DNA of 5,905 nt from an uncultured Oscillospiraceae bacterium. GTDB lineage: Bacteria; Bacillota; Clostridia; Oscillospirales; Oscillospiraceae. The first letter of the stretch is position 1, and every line of letters begins with the position of its first letter. The stretch covers positions 1 to 5,905 of the forward strand of contig CAKUPH010000108.1 in assembly GCA_934675115.1 (NCBI GenBank). Direction: 5' to 3'. The notes below the pieces were generated by a model. It worked only from the letters and a program-made list of their open reading frames with translations, was not told the origin of the DNA and searched no databases. Of the stretch, positions 1 through 5,905 are shown in pieces. A program made the translations under genes and the position numbers.

Positions 1-1374
<1,374 letters not shown>

Positions 1375-1386
1375 GCAAATACGCCA

Positions 1387-1418
1387 CCCCCGCCGGGAAA
1401 AATCCCGGCGGGGGCTTT
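1387..1418 (+). terminator. Rho-independent terminator after clpB
   Basis: An 11-bp perfect GC stem (1387-1397 with 1404-1414) encloses a loop of A residues and one T, starting 13 bp after the clpB stop. The T-run after the stem is short (CTTTCG), so termination may be incomplete. The position and stem strength still make it the natural end of the clpB transcript. Confidence 0.7.
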
Positions 1419-1427
1419 CGCGGCTTC

Positions 1428-1475
1428 CGGAAAATTTCAACAGGTACGGCGGAGTCTGCGGAAAATTTCCGCGGA
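1428..1475. promoter_or_regulatory. Candidate tandem operator (Fur-family-sized inverted repeat)
   Basis: Positions 1458-1472 form a perfect 7-1-7 inverted repeat, GCGGAAA-A-TTTCCGC. It extends to 1455-1475 with one T/G mismatch. The 11-base core CGGAAAATTTC occurs here (1459-1469) and again upstream (1428-1438), 31 bp apart, about three helical turns. The proximal copy ends four bases before the proposed -35 box. A 7-1-7 geometry is typical of Fur, Zur and PerR boxes, but the bases do not match the Bacillus Zur consensus (TCGTAATnATTACGA). The regulator is therefore inferred only from geometry and from the metal-related genes downstream. Confidence 0.45.
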
Positions 1476-1478
1476 CGG

Positions 1479-1506
1479 TTGCTTTTTCCTGCAAAAATGG
1501 TATGAT
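1479..1506 (+). promoter_or_regulatory. Extended -10 promoter for the GTPase operon
   Basis: The -10 is TATGAT at 1501-1506, preceded by TG at 1498-1499 in the extended -10 position. A weak -35, TTGCTT, sits at 1479-1484 with a 16-bp spacer. Transcription would begin near 1513, giving a leader of about 55 nt. The operator-like repeats lie directly upstream. Confidence 0.6.
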
Positions 1507-1526
1507 ATTTTCTGAATAAAAATTTT

Positions 1527-1549
1527 GGGGCGCGGCTGGCCGCGGCCCC
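1527..1549 (+). other. GC-rich leader hairpin upstream of the GTPase ribosome binding site
   Basis: GGGGCGCGG (1527-1535) can pair with CCGCGGCCCC (1540-1549), leaving one bulged base and a four-base loop. It lies in the predicted leader, ending four bases before the AAAGGA Shine-Dalgarno (1554-1559). It has no T-run, so it is not a terminator. It may affect mRNA stability or translation, or have no role. Confidence 0.35.
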
Positions 1550-1568
1550 CGGCAAAGGACGATCAGCT

Positions 1569-2759
1569 ATGACAAAAATCGACATTATCTCCGGCTTTCT
1601 CGGGGCCGGTAAGACCACCCTCATCAAAAAGCTGCTGGCCGAGGCCTACCCCGGCGAGAAGCTGGTGCTCATCGAGAACGAGTTCGGCGAGATCAGCATC
1701 GACGGCGGCTTCCTGAAGGAGTCCGGCGTGCAGATCTCCGAGATGTCCTCCGGCTGCATCTGCTGCTCTCTGGTGGGCGACTTCAACAAGGCCCTGCGGG
1801 AGGTGGCGGAACAGTTCCACCCCGACCGCATCCTTATCGAGCCCTCCGGCGTGGGCAAGCTCAGCGACGTGATCGTGGCGGTGGAGAACACCGTGGCCGA
1901 GGCCCCCGAGCTGAAGCTCAACAGCTTCGTCACCGTGGCCGACGCCACCAAGGTCAAGGTGTATATGAAGAACTTCGGCGAGTTCTACAACAACCAGATC
2001 GAGTCCGCCGGCACCATCATCCTCTCCCGCACCCAGAAGCTCAGTCAGGAGAAGCTGGAGGCCGCCGCGGCCATGCTCCGGGAGAAGAATCCGGATGCCG
2101 CCATCATCACCACCCCGTGGGACGAGCTGGACGGCAAGACCATCCTCACCGCCATCGAGAAGGTGTCCCTCGCGGACGAACTGCTGGCCAAAATGCGGGC
2201 GGAGCACGAGGCGGAAGAGGCCGAGCACGAGCATGAGCACCACCATCACCATGACCACGATGAGGACGACCACGACCACGAGCATCATCATCACGACCAT
2301 GACGAGGACGAGGACGACCACGACCACGAGCACCACCATCACGACCATGACGAGGATGACCACGACCACGAGCATCATCACCATGACCATGATGAGGACG
2401 AGCATGACCACGGCCACCACCATCATCACGACGGTGAGTGCGGCGATCCCGAGTGCTCCTGCCACCACCATCATCACCACCACGCCGATGAGGTGTTCAC
2501 CTCCTGGGGCCGCGAGACGCCCAAGGTCTTCTCTCAGGCGGACATCGAGGGCATCCTGACGGCGCTGGACTCCGGCGAGTACGGTAAGATCCTCCGGGCC
2601 AAGGGCATCGTCAGCGGCGCGGACGGCGCGTGGATCGAGTTCGACTACGTACCCGAGGAGCACGAGGTCCGCGCAGGCCATCCCGACTACACCGGCCGCC
2701 TGTGCGTCATCGGCGCGGAGCTCGACGAGGGCAAGCTGGCCGAGCTGTTCGGCCTGTAA
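1569..2759 (+). CDS. COG0523/CobW-family GTPase with long His/Asp-rich metal-binding insert
   Basis: This is a 396-residue G3E-class P-loop GTPase, a family of metallochaperones that deliver zinc, cobalt or nickel. Visible motifs are Walker A GFLGAGKTT (9-17), ENEFGE in the switch I region (36-41), the family metal motif CICC (63-66) and EPSG (91-94). The base-recognition position reads LSRTQ (152-156) instead of the usual NKxD. Residues 213-305 form an insert with 44 histidines interleaved with Asp/Glu, ending in a Cys cluster (C291, C296, C298) and seven consecutive His. The CobW C-terminal domain follows from about residue 308 (SWGRETPKVF, then ILRAKGIV). The ATG at 1569 is supported by AAAGGA nine bases upstream and by Walker A at the expected distance from the N-terminus. 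It is cotranscribed with the next gene (18-bp gap). The family call is firm. Zinc as substrate is inferred from the His insert and the YcgQ-like partner. Nickel or cobalt storage remains possible. Confidence 0.93.
   Translation: MTKIDIISGFLGAGKTTLIKKLLAEAYPGEKLVLIENEFGEISIDGGFLKESGVQISEMSSGCICCSLVGDFNKALREVAEQFHPDRILIEPSGVGKLSDVIVAVENTVAEAPELKLNSFVTVADATKVKVYMKNFGEFYNNQIESAGTIILSRTQKLSQEKLEAAAAMLREKNPDAAIITTPWDELDGKTILTAIEKVSLADELLAKMRAEHEAEEAEHEHEHHHHHDHDEDDHDHEHHHHDHDEDEDDHDHEHHHHDHDEDDHDHEHHHHDHDEDEHDHGHHHHHDGECGDPECSCHHHHHHHADEVFTSWGRETPKVFSQADIEGILTALDSGEYGKILRAKGIVSGADGAWIEFDYVPEEHEVRAGHPDYTGRLCVIGAELDEGKLAELFGL
2205..2483 (+). repeat. Imperfect tandem repeat encoding the His/Asp/Glu-rich insert
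   Basis: Inside the first GTPase gene, a unit of 42-48 bases encoding approximately DDHDHEHHHHDHDED is repeated about three times (near 2265-2402), flanked by partial copies. CAC and CAT codons for His are mixed between units, so the copies have diverged at silent positions while keeping the protein pattern. Unit lengths differ by whole codons, which keeps the frame. This suggests expansion by slippage or recombination under protein-level selection. Confidence 0.8.
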
Positions 2760-2777
2760 GCCGGAAGGGGTACAATC

Positions 2778-3710
2778 ATGGCGGAAATTCCTGTCTATCT
2801 GGTCGCCGGTTTTCTGGACGCCGGCAAGACCGATTTTATCAACGGCGTTCTGGCCGACGGCTTCGCCCGGGAGGACAAGACGCTGCTCATCCGCTGCGAG
2901 GAGGGGGAGAATGAGTACGACCCCAGGGCGCTGGCCAACGTCACGGTGGTGACGGTGGAGGATGAGGAGGACCTGAAATGCTCCCAGCTCAAGGCGTGGG
3001 AGAAAGAGTACAAGCCCAAGCAGGTGCTCATCGAGTACAACGGCATGTGGTCCATGGAGAAGCTGTACCGGGAGATCCTGCCCTCCAACTGGATCCTCTA
3101 TCAGATCATGACCATCGTGGAGGGCGGCACCTTCGAGGTGTACGCAAAAAACATGGGCCAGCTCATGATGGAGAAGATCACCAACGCGGACATGATCATC
3201 TTCAACCGCTGCTCCCCGGAGGTGCGGGACGCCCTGCGCCGCCGGAATCTGCGGATGGTGAACCGTCAGGCCAGCATTTATCTCGAAATGGAGGACGGCT
3301 CCAGCGAGGACTACGCCGACGAGAGCATGTGTCCCTTCGATCTGGATCAGGAGGTCATTGACATCCCGGACGACGACTACGGCGTGTGGTATGTGGACGT
3401 GATGGACCACCCGGAGCGGTACAACGGGAAAAAGGTCCACATGAAGCTGGTGGCCTGCCGCTCCACCCAGTATCCCGGCACCTGCTGTCCCGGCCGGTTT
3501 GCCATGGTGTGCTGCGCCAACGACGTGCAGTTTCTGGGCCTGCTGGCCCGGGGCGGCGGCATCGAGCAGTACAAGACCCGGGACTGGATCGAGGTCACAG
3601 CCCTCATGGGCATCGCCGAGCACGAAGCCTACCGCGGCGAGGGCCCGGTGATGAACATCCTGTCCGTCCAGCCCTGTGAAAAACCGAAAAACGATGTGGT
3701 GTCCTTCTAA
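2778..3710 (+). CDS. CobW-like P-loop GTPase fused to a YcgQ/TIGR03943-like C-terminal domain
   Basis: The 310-residue product has two parts. The N-terminal part (about 1-170) resembles COG0523: Walker A GFLDAGKTDF (11-20) matches GxxxxGKT, and IEYNGMW (85-91) stands where the partner protein has IEPSGVG. The family CxCC motif is missing, leaving only scattered Cys (C40, C68), and the NKxD position reads FNRC (142-145). The C-terminal part (about 203-310) resembles the soluble end of YcgQ/TIGR03943 proteins: HPERYNGKKV (211-220), RFAMVCCANDVQFLGLLA (240-257 region), then an IEVTA strand and a final hydrophobic strand. No transmembrane helices are visible, unlike YcgQ itself. GGAAGGGG (2763-2770) lies seven bases before the ATG and 18 bp separate it from the upstream gene, so coupled expression is likely. 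It may work with a YraQ/YcgR-type permease encoded elsewhere. The GTPase fold is clear; the C-terminal relationship rests on motif recognition and the cellular role is inferred. Confidence 0.88.
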   Translation: MAEIPVYLVAGFLDAGKTDFINGVLADGFAREDKTLLIRCEEGENEYDPRALANVTVVTVEDEEDLKCSQLKAWEKEYKPKQVLIEYNGMWSMEKLYREILPSNWILYQIMTIVEGGTFEVYAKNMGQLMMEKITNADMIIFNRCSPEVRDALRRRNLRMVNRQASIYLEMEDGSSEDYADESMCPFDLDQEVIDIPDDDYGVWYVDVMDHPERYNGKKVHMKLVACRSTQYPGTCCPGRFAMVCCANDVQFLGLLARGGGIEQYKTRDWIEVTALMGIAEHEAYRGEGPVMNILSVQPCEKPKNDVVSF

Positions 3711-3727
3711 ATCGCTCTGATATGTAA

Positions 3728-3770
3728 CAGGCCCCCACCGGCTTAAGCCGGTGGGGGCCTGTTTGTTTTT
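3728..3770 (+). terminator. Strong Rho-independent terminator of the GTPase operon
   Basis: A perfect 17+17 inverted repeat (3728-3744 with 3745-3761, centre CTTAAG) is followed by TTTGTTTTT (3762-3770). It begins 17 bp after the stop of the second GTPase. Read on the minus strand there is no comparable T-run, so it mainly serves the + strand operon. Confidence 0.93.
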
Positions 3771-3803
3771 ATTCAAGCTGTCCTGCCGCCGGGCAGGCCG
3801 CCC

Positions 3804-4565
3804 TTACTCCAGCCAGCTGGCCTCAGCGGCAGGGCGGTAGGGGATGTTGGGGTAGCGCTCGGTGGGTACGCCCACCATGAGCACCGAGTACACCCGGTAC
3901 CCCTCGGGCAGGCCCAGTGCCTGCTGGATGGCGGGGCTCTCCTGGGCGGCGGTGCGGAAATAGCCGCTCCAGCAGGTGCCCAACCCGGACTCCGCCAGCA
4001 GCTGCTCCGCCAGAACGGTGGCGATCACCGTGTCGTCCTGAGGGTTCAGGGCGTCTGGCCGGTTATAGCCGATGATAAGGCAGGATGCGCCGCAGGTCAC
4101 TGGGTCGATGCCCTTTCGGGCCAGCCAGATGAGGTGCTTGTAGTGCTCCACCGGCTCGGCCCAGTCCAGCACCAGCCTGTAAAGGGCTTCCACCTTCTCC
4201 CGGCCGTACACCACGATCCAGCGGTTGCGGTGCTCGTTTTTGCCGCTGGGTGCGTAGGCCGCGCCGTCAAGCGCGTGCTGGATGGCGGCCCGGGCGGGCA
4301 GCTCGTCGGAAAAATGCCGGATGGAGCGCCGCCGCTGGAGGGCGGCCAGCATGGGCTCCGCCGACGGCGCTGGGTACAGCTCCGCCCGGCTCAGCCCCGG
4401 CACCTCCACCGCCTGACGGGGGCAGGCGGCGGCACAGTGGTAGCAGTCCATACAGGGCCGGTCCCGGGTCACCACTTCCCCGCTCTCATCCCGGCGGAAA
4501 ATGCCCATGGAGCAGGCGGTGACGCAGGCGCCGCAGTTTACGCAAAGGCTTTTATCTATGGTCAT
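3804..4565 (-). CDS. Ferredoxin-nitroreductase fusion protein (2x[4Fe-4S] plus FMN domain)
   Basis: This is a cytoplasmic flavoprotein in which an N-terminal bacterial ferredoxin probably passes electrons to an FMN nitroreductase domain. Numbering from the ATG, the first cluster motif is CVNCGACVTAC (Cys 8, 11, 14, 18) and the second CMDCYHCAAAC (Cys 38, 41, 44, 48). The nitroreductase fold follows with RRRSIRHF (78-85), a likely FMN phosphate-binding segment, and APSGKNEH (105-112). A glycine-rich LAESGLGTCW segment matches the later conserved part of the family. ATG at 4563-4565 was chosen. An in-frame TTG immediately before it (4566-4568) is also possible, since AAGGAG lies nine bases before the TTG and twelve before the ATG. 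The gene is monocistronic with its own promoter and converges on the GTPase operon. The family contains enzymes acting on nitroaromatics, quinones and other oxidants, and the sequence does not reveal the substrate. Confidence 0.92.
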   Translation of the reverse strand: MTIDKSLCVNCGACVTACSMGIFRRDESGEVVTRDRPCMDCYHCAAACPRQAVEVPGLSRAELYPAPSAEPMLAALQRRRSIRHFSDELPARAAIQHALDGAAYAPSGKNEHRNRWIVVYGREKVEALYRLVLDWAEPVEHYKHLIWLARKGIDPVTCGASCLIIGYNRPDALNPQDDTVIATVLAEQLLAESGLGTCWSGYFRTAAQESPAIQQALGLPEGYRVYSVLMVGVPTERYPNIPYRPAAEASWLE

Positions 4566-4598
4566 CAAGGGCGGTCACTCCTTCTTCCGTTCCTGCCT

Positions 4599-4627
4599 AT
4601 TATATCTGCCGGCGCGGCGTTTGACAA
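4599..4627 (-). promoter_or_regulatory. Sigma-A promoter of the ferredoxin-nitroreductase gene
   Basis: On the minus strand, -35 TTGTCA (4622-4627, five of six consensus bases) and -10 TATAAT (4599-4604, perfect) are separated by 17 bp. Transcription should start near 4592, giving a leader of about 27 nt that contains the AAGGAG ribosome binding site. Confidence 0.85.
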
Positions 4628-4675
4628 GCGGCCTGTGGGCCTCCCCTCGAAGAAATGCGGGCATCTTCTCGGCAC

Positions 4676-4706
4676 AAAAAAGACCCCGGCTCGATGAGCC
4701 GGGGCC
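4676..4706 (-). terminator. Rho-independent terminator of the rpsF-ssb-rpsR operon
   Basis: A 9-bp stem, CCCCGGCTC (4684-4692) with GAGCCGGGG (4696-4704), has a three-base loop (larger if the inner pair opens). On the minus strand it is followed by TCTTTTTT (4683 down to 4676). It starts 13 bp after the rpsR stop and separates the operon from the nitroreductase promoter. Confidence 0.93.
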
Positions 4707-4718
4707 TTGACCGCTTAT

Positions 4719-4955
4719 TTAGTCGGTGACGTAGGGCAGCAGGGCCACGTGACGGGCGCGCTTGATGGCGTCGGTCAGCTGACGCTGATGCATGGCGCAG
4801 GTGCCGGTGGTGCGGCGGGGCAGGATCTTGGAGCGCTCGGACAGATAACGCTTCAGCTTGGCGGTATCCTTGTAGTCGATCTGCTCGACCTTGTCCACGC
4901 AGAACGCGCAAACCTTGCGGCGCTTGCGGTTGCGGGGCTTGTTATCCATAGCCAT
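4719..4955 (-). CDS. rpsR: 30S ribosomal protein S18 (zinc-site form)
   Basis: S18 binds 16S rRNA as a heterodimer with S6 on the 30S platform. The 78-residue product has the normal length and the conserved core: basic N-terminus, VCAFC (15-19), [20 protein letters not shown] (28-47) and [10 protein letters not shown] (51-60). Cys16, Cys19, Cys53 and His56 form a probable zinc-binding set that the E. coli protein lacks. The ATG is preceded by AGGAGG at nine bases. A second in-frame ATG two codons later is less well placed. It is the last gene of the operon, 49 bp after ssb. No rplI follows; the terminator comes next. Confidence 0.97.
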   Translation of the reverse strand: MAMDNKPRNRKRRKVCAFCVDKVEQIDYKDTAKLKRYLSERSKILPRRTTGTCAMHQRQLTDAIKRARHVALLPYVTD

Positions 4956-5004
4956 GGTGGCAATCCTCCTTTATGAAGTAATGACCTTCTTGCTCAAGAC
5001 GGTC

Positions 5005-5454
5005 TTAGAAGGGCAGCTCGCCGTCGTCATCGGAGAACTCGGCGAACTGATCGCCCCCGGCGGGGGGCATACCGTAGTCGGCGGGAGCGGCAGGAGCCGG
5101 ACGGCTGTAGGAGCCGCCGCTGTCCCCGTCCCGGCGGGAATCGGCAAAGTAGACGTTGTCGGCCACGACCTCGGCGGAGCGGCGCTTGCCGCCGTCCCGG
5201 TCCGTCCAGTCACGGAGCTGGAGCCGGCCCTCCACCACGGCCATACGGCCCTTGGTGAAGTACTTTGACACGAATTCAGCGGTGCTGCGCCAAGCCACAA
5301 TGTCGATGAAATCGGTGGATTTCTCGCCGGTGTCGCGGTTCTTGAAGTCCCGGTCCACAGCCAGCGTGAAGGACGCGACGGCGGTACCGGTCTGGGTGTG
5401 GCGCAGCTCAGGGTCGCGGGTCAGGCGGCCCATGAGAATGATGCGGTTGAGCAT
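5005..5454 (-). CDS. ssb: Single-stranded DNA-binding protein
   Basis: SSB coats single-stranded DNA during replication, recombination and repair and recruits partners through its C-terminal tip. The 149-residue protein starts with MLNRIILMGRLTRDPELR, typical of SSB strand 1, and continues through an OB fold (about 1-108) with FTLAVDR and FIDIVAWR. Residues 109-140 form a Gly/Pro/Ser-rich disordered linker. The acidic tip reads DDDGELPF, keeping the essential terminal Pro-Phe. The start codon follows GGGAGG by six bases, and that site begins directly after the rpsF stop (12-bp gap), so translation is probably coupled. Its place between rpsF and rpsR is the standard bacterial arrangement. Confidence 0.97.
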   Translation of the reverse strand: MLNRIILMGRLTRDPELRHTQTGTAVASFTLAVDRDFKNRDTGEKSTDFIDIVAWRSTAEFVSKYFTKGRMAVVEGRLQLRDWTDRDGGKRRSAEVVADNVYFADSRRDGDSGGSYSRPAPAAPADYGMPPAGGDQFAEFSDDDGELPF

Positions 5455-5466
5455 TTTGTGCCTCCC

Positions 5467-5760
5467 TTAGTCCTTGCAGACGATGATGGAGCGCATGATG
5501 CCGGTGTTGATGCGCATCAGACGGTCCAGCTCAGCGGGGAACGCGGGGTCGGCAGCGAAGGTCATCAGGACGTAATAGCCATCTTCCAGGTCGTTGATGG
5601 GGTAGGCCAGCTTGCGCTTGCCCCACTCGTCAACCTCGGCCACGGTGCCGCGGCTCTCAGCCAGGTCCTTGAACTTGGCCACCAGAGCGGCAGTGCCCTC
5701 CTCGCCCAGGTTCGGGTCGATGATGTAGAGCACCTCGTAATTTGCGGACAGTTTTGCCAT
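5467..5760 (-). CDS. rpsF: 30S ribosomal protein S6
   Basis: S6 is a ferredoxin-like-fold protein that pairs with S18 on the central domain of 16S rRNA. The 97-residue product has the usual length and motifs: NYEVLYIIDPNL (7-18), a DEWGKRKLAYPI segment (44-55), GYYVLMTF (61-68) and a C-terminal RINTGIMRSIIV stretch. It lacks the long Glu tail of the E. coli protein, as is common outside enterobacteria. AAGGAGGTG lies just upstream of the ATG, with AGGAGG ten bases away. It is the first gene of the operon, transcribed from a consensus promoter with a structured leader. Confidence 0.97.
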   Translation of the reverse strand: MAKLSANYEVLYIIDPNLGEEGTAALVAKFKDLAESRGTVAEVDEWGKRKLAYPINDLEDGYYVLMTFAADPAFPAELDRLMRINTGIMRSIIVCKD

Positions 5761-5774
5761 AGTTTTTGCACCTC

Positions 5775-5834
5775 CTTATGGACGTATGGCTTCCGGTCCT
5801 CTGCCGGAAGCAAGGATGTGACTGCGCATAAAGC
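5775..5834 (-). promoter_or_regulatory. rpsF leader RNA, candidate S6:S18 autoregulatory motif
   Basis: In the ~80-nt leader, GCTTCCGG (5811-5804) pairs perfectly with CCGGAAGC (5796-5789) around a seven-base loop CAGAGGA. An outer pairing is possible between CTTTATG (5834-5828) and CATAAGG (5781-5775), which overlaps the start of the Shine-Dalgarno. Leaders of rpsF operons in many bacteria bind the S6:S18 dimer through a hairpin with a conserved CCG, and CCG is present here at the loop-stem edge. The hairpin is seen directly; the regulatory role is inferred from operon position. Confidence 0.55.
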
Positions 5835-5847
5835 GGCAGACTAAATA

Positions 5848-5875
5848 ATTATACCCAAAATCACCGTTTTGTCAA
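5848..5875 (-). promoter_or_regulatory. Consensus sigma-A promoter of the rpsF-ssb-rpsR operon
   Basis: On the minus strand, TTGACA (5870-5875) and TATAAT (5848-5853) are both perfect, with a 16-bp spacer. A/T-rich sequence upstream (5887-5905) resembles an UP element. Transcription would start near 5841. The strength fits a ribosomal protein operon. Confidence 0.92.
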
Positions 5876-5905
5876 GGGCATGTCCGGGTTTTTCAATTTA
5901 TTTTT

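Noticed and set aside
2205..2483. CRISPR-like or minisatellite array
   Set aside because: There are no equal-length repeats separated by unique spacers. The repeats are in frame and code for the His-rich insert.
2095..2559. 154-codon Thr/Ser/Arg-rich frame inside the first GTPase
   Set aside because: It is a frame-shifted reading of the CAC/CAT/GAC repeat, rich in Thr and Met, with no ribosome binding site of its own.
1563..3776. 737-codon open frame on the minus strand opposite both GTPase genes
   Set aside because: It is the antisense of two clear P-loop GTPases in GC-rich DNA. Its long Val/Met low-complexity stretch is simply the complement of the His/Asp repeat, and it would run over the terminator.
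3782..3797. Hairpin just after the nitroreductase stop as a minus-strand terminator
   Set aside because: The stem is only six base pairs (CCTGCC/GGCAGG) and is not followed by a T-run on the minus strand. The palindrome at 3728-3761 could form in that direction but also lacks a good T-run.
4134..4697. 187-codon open frame on the + strand opposite the nitroreductase
   Set aside because: It overlaps the ferredoxin motifs in antisense and crosses the nitroreductase promoter and the rpsR terminator. It encodes no recognisable domain.
4996..5006. AAGAC-G-GTCTT inverted repeat at the end of ssb
   Set aside because: It is short, overlaps the ssb stop codon and has no T-run, so chance is the simpler explanation.
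5005..5028. SSB tip DDDGELPF as an aberrant C-terminus
   Set aside because: It differs from the E. coli DDDIPF ending but keeps the acidic run and the final Pro-Phe, and is a normal variant in Bacillota.

Overview
The window looks like chromosomal DNA from a GC-rich, low-oxygen Bacillota, most likely a clostridial gut bacterium of the Oscillospiraceae type. This is inferred from the strong G/C third-position bias, the strong Shine-Dalgarno sites, the rpsF-ssb-rpsR order, the Cys-containing form of S18 and the ferredoxin-nitroreductase. No marker fixes the genus. There are six complete protein genes and one truncated one, and no tRNA, rRNA, CRISPR or insertion sequence was seen.

Layout. Positions 1-1374 (+) hold the C-terminal half of the ClpB disaggregase, followed by a GC-rich hairpin terminator. 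Positions 1375-1568 are a control region with an extended -10 promoter. Just upstream of its -35 box lies a 7-1-7 inverted repeat of Fur-family size, and a second partial copy lies 31 bp further upstream. Positions 1569-3710 (+) form a two-gene operon of P-loop GTPases of the COG0523/CobW type. The first carries a very long His/Asp/Glu-rich insert. The second lacks the CxCC metal motif and has a C-terminal domain resembling that of YcgQ/TIGR03943 permease-associated proteins. A perfect 34-nt palindrome plus T-run terminates the operon. Positions 3804-4565 (-) encode a 2x[4Fe-4S] ferredoxin-nitroreductase fusion with its own near-consensus promoter. Positions 4719-5760 (-) are the rpsF-ssb-rpsR operon, with a strong terminator at its distal end and, at its head, a consensus promoter and a leader hairpin that could be the S6:S18 autoregulatory site.

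How the parts fit. The GTPase pair is the most distinctive part. COG0523 proteins are metal chaperones, often for zinc, and YcgQ-like proteins belong to Zur-regulated, permease-linked loci in Bacillus. The histidine insert, the YcgQ-like tail and the Fur-family-sized operator candidates together suggest a metal (zinc?) homeostasis operon. Which metal it handles, and which regulator acts, is inference. The S6/SSB/S18 operon and ClpB are ordinary housekeeping genes. S18 here keeps a probable Cys3His zinc site, so it is a potential zinc consumer.
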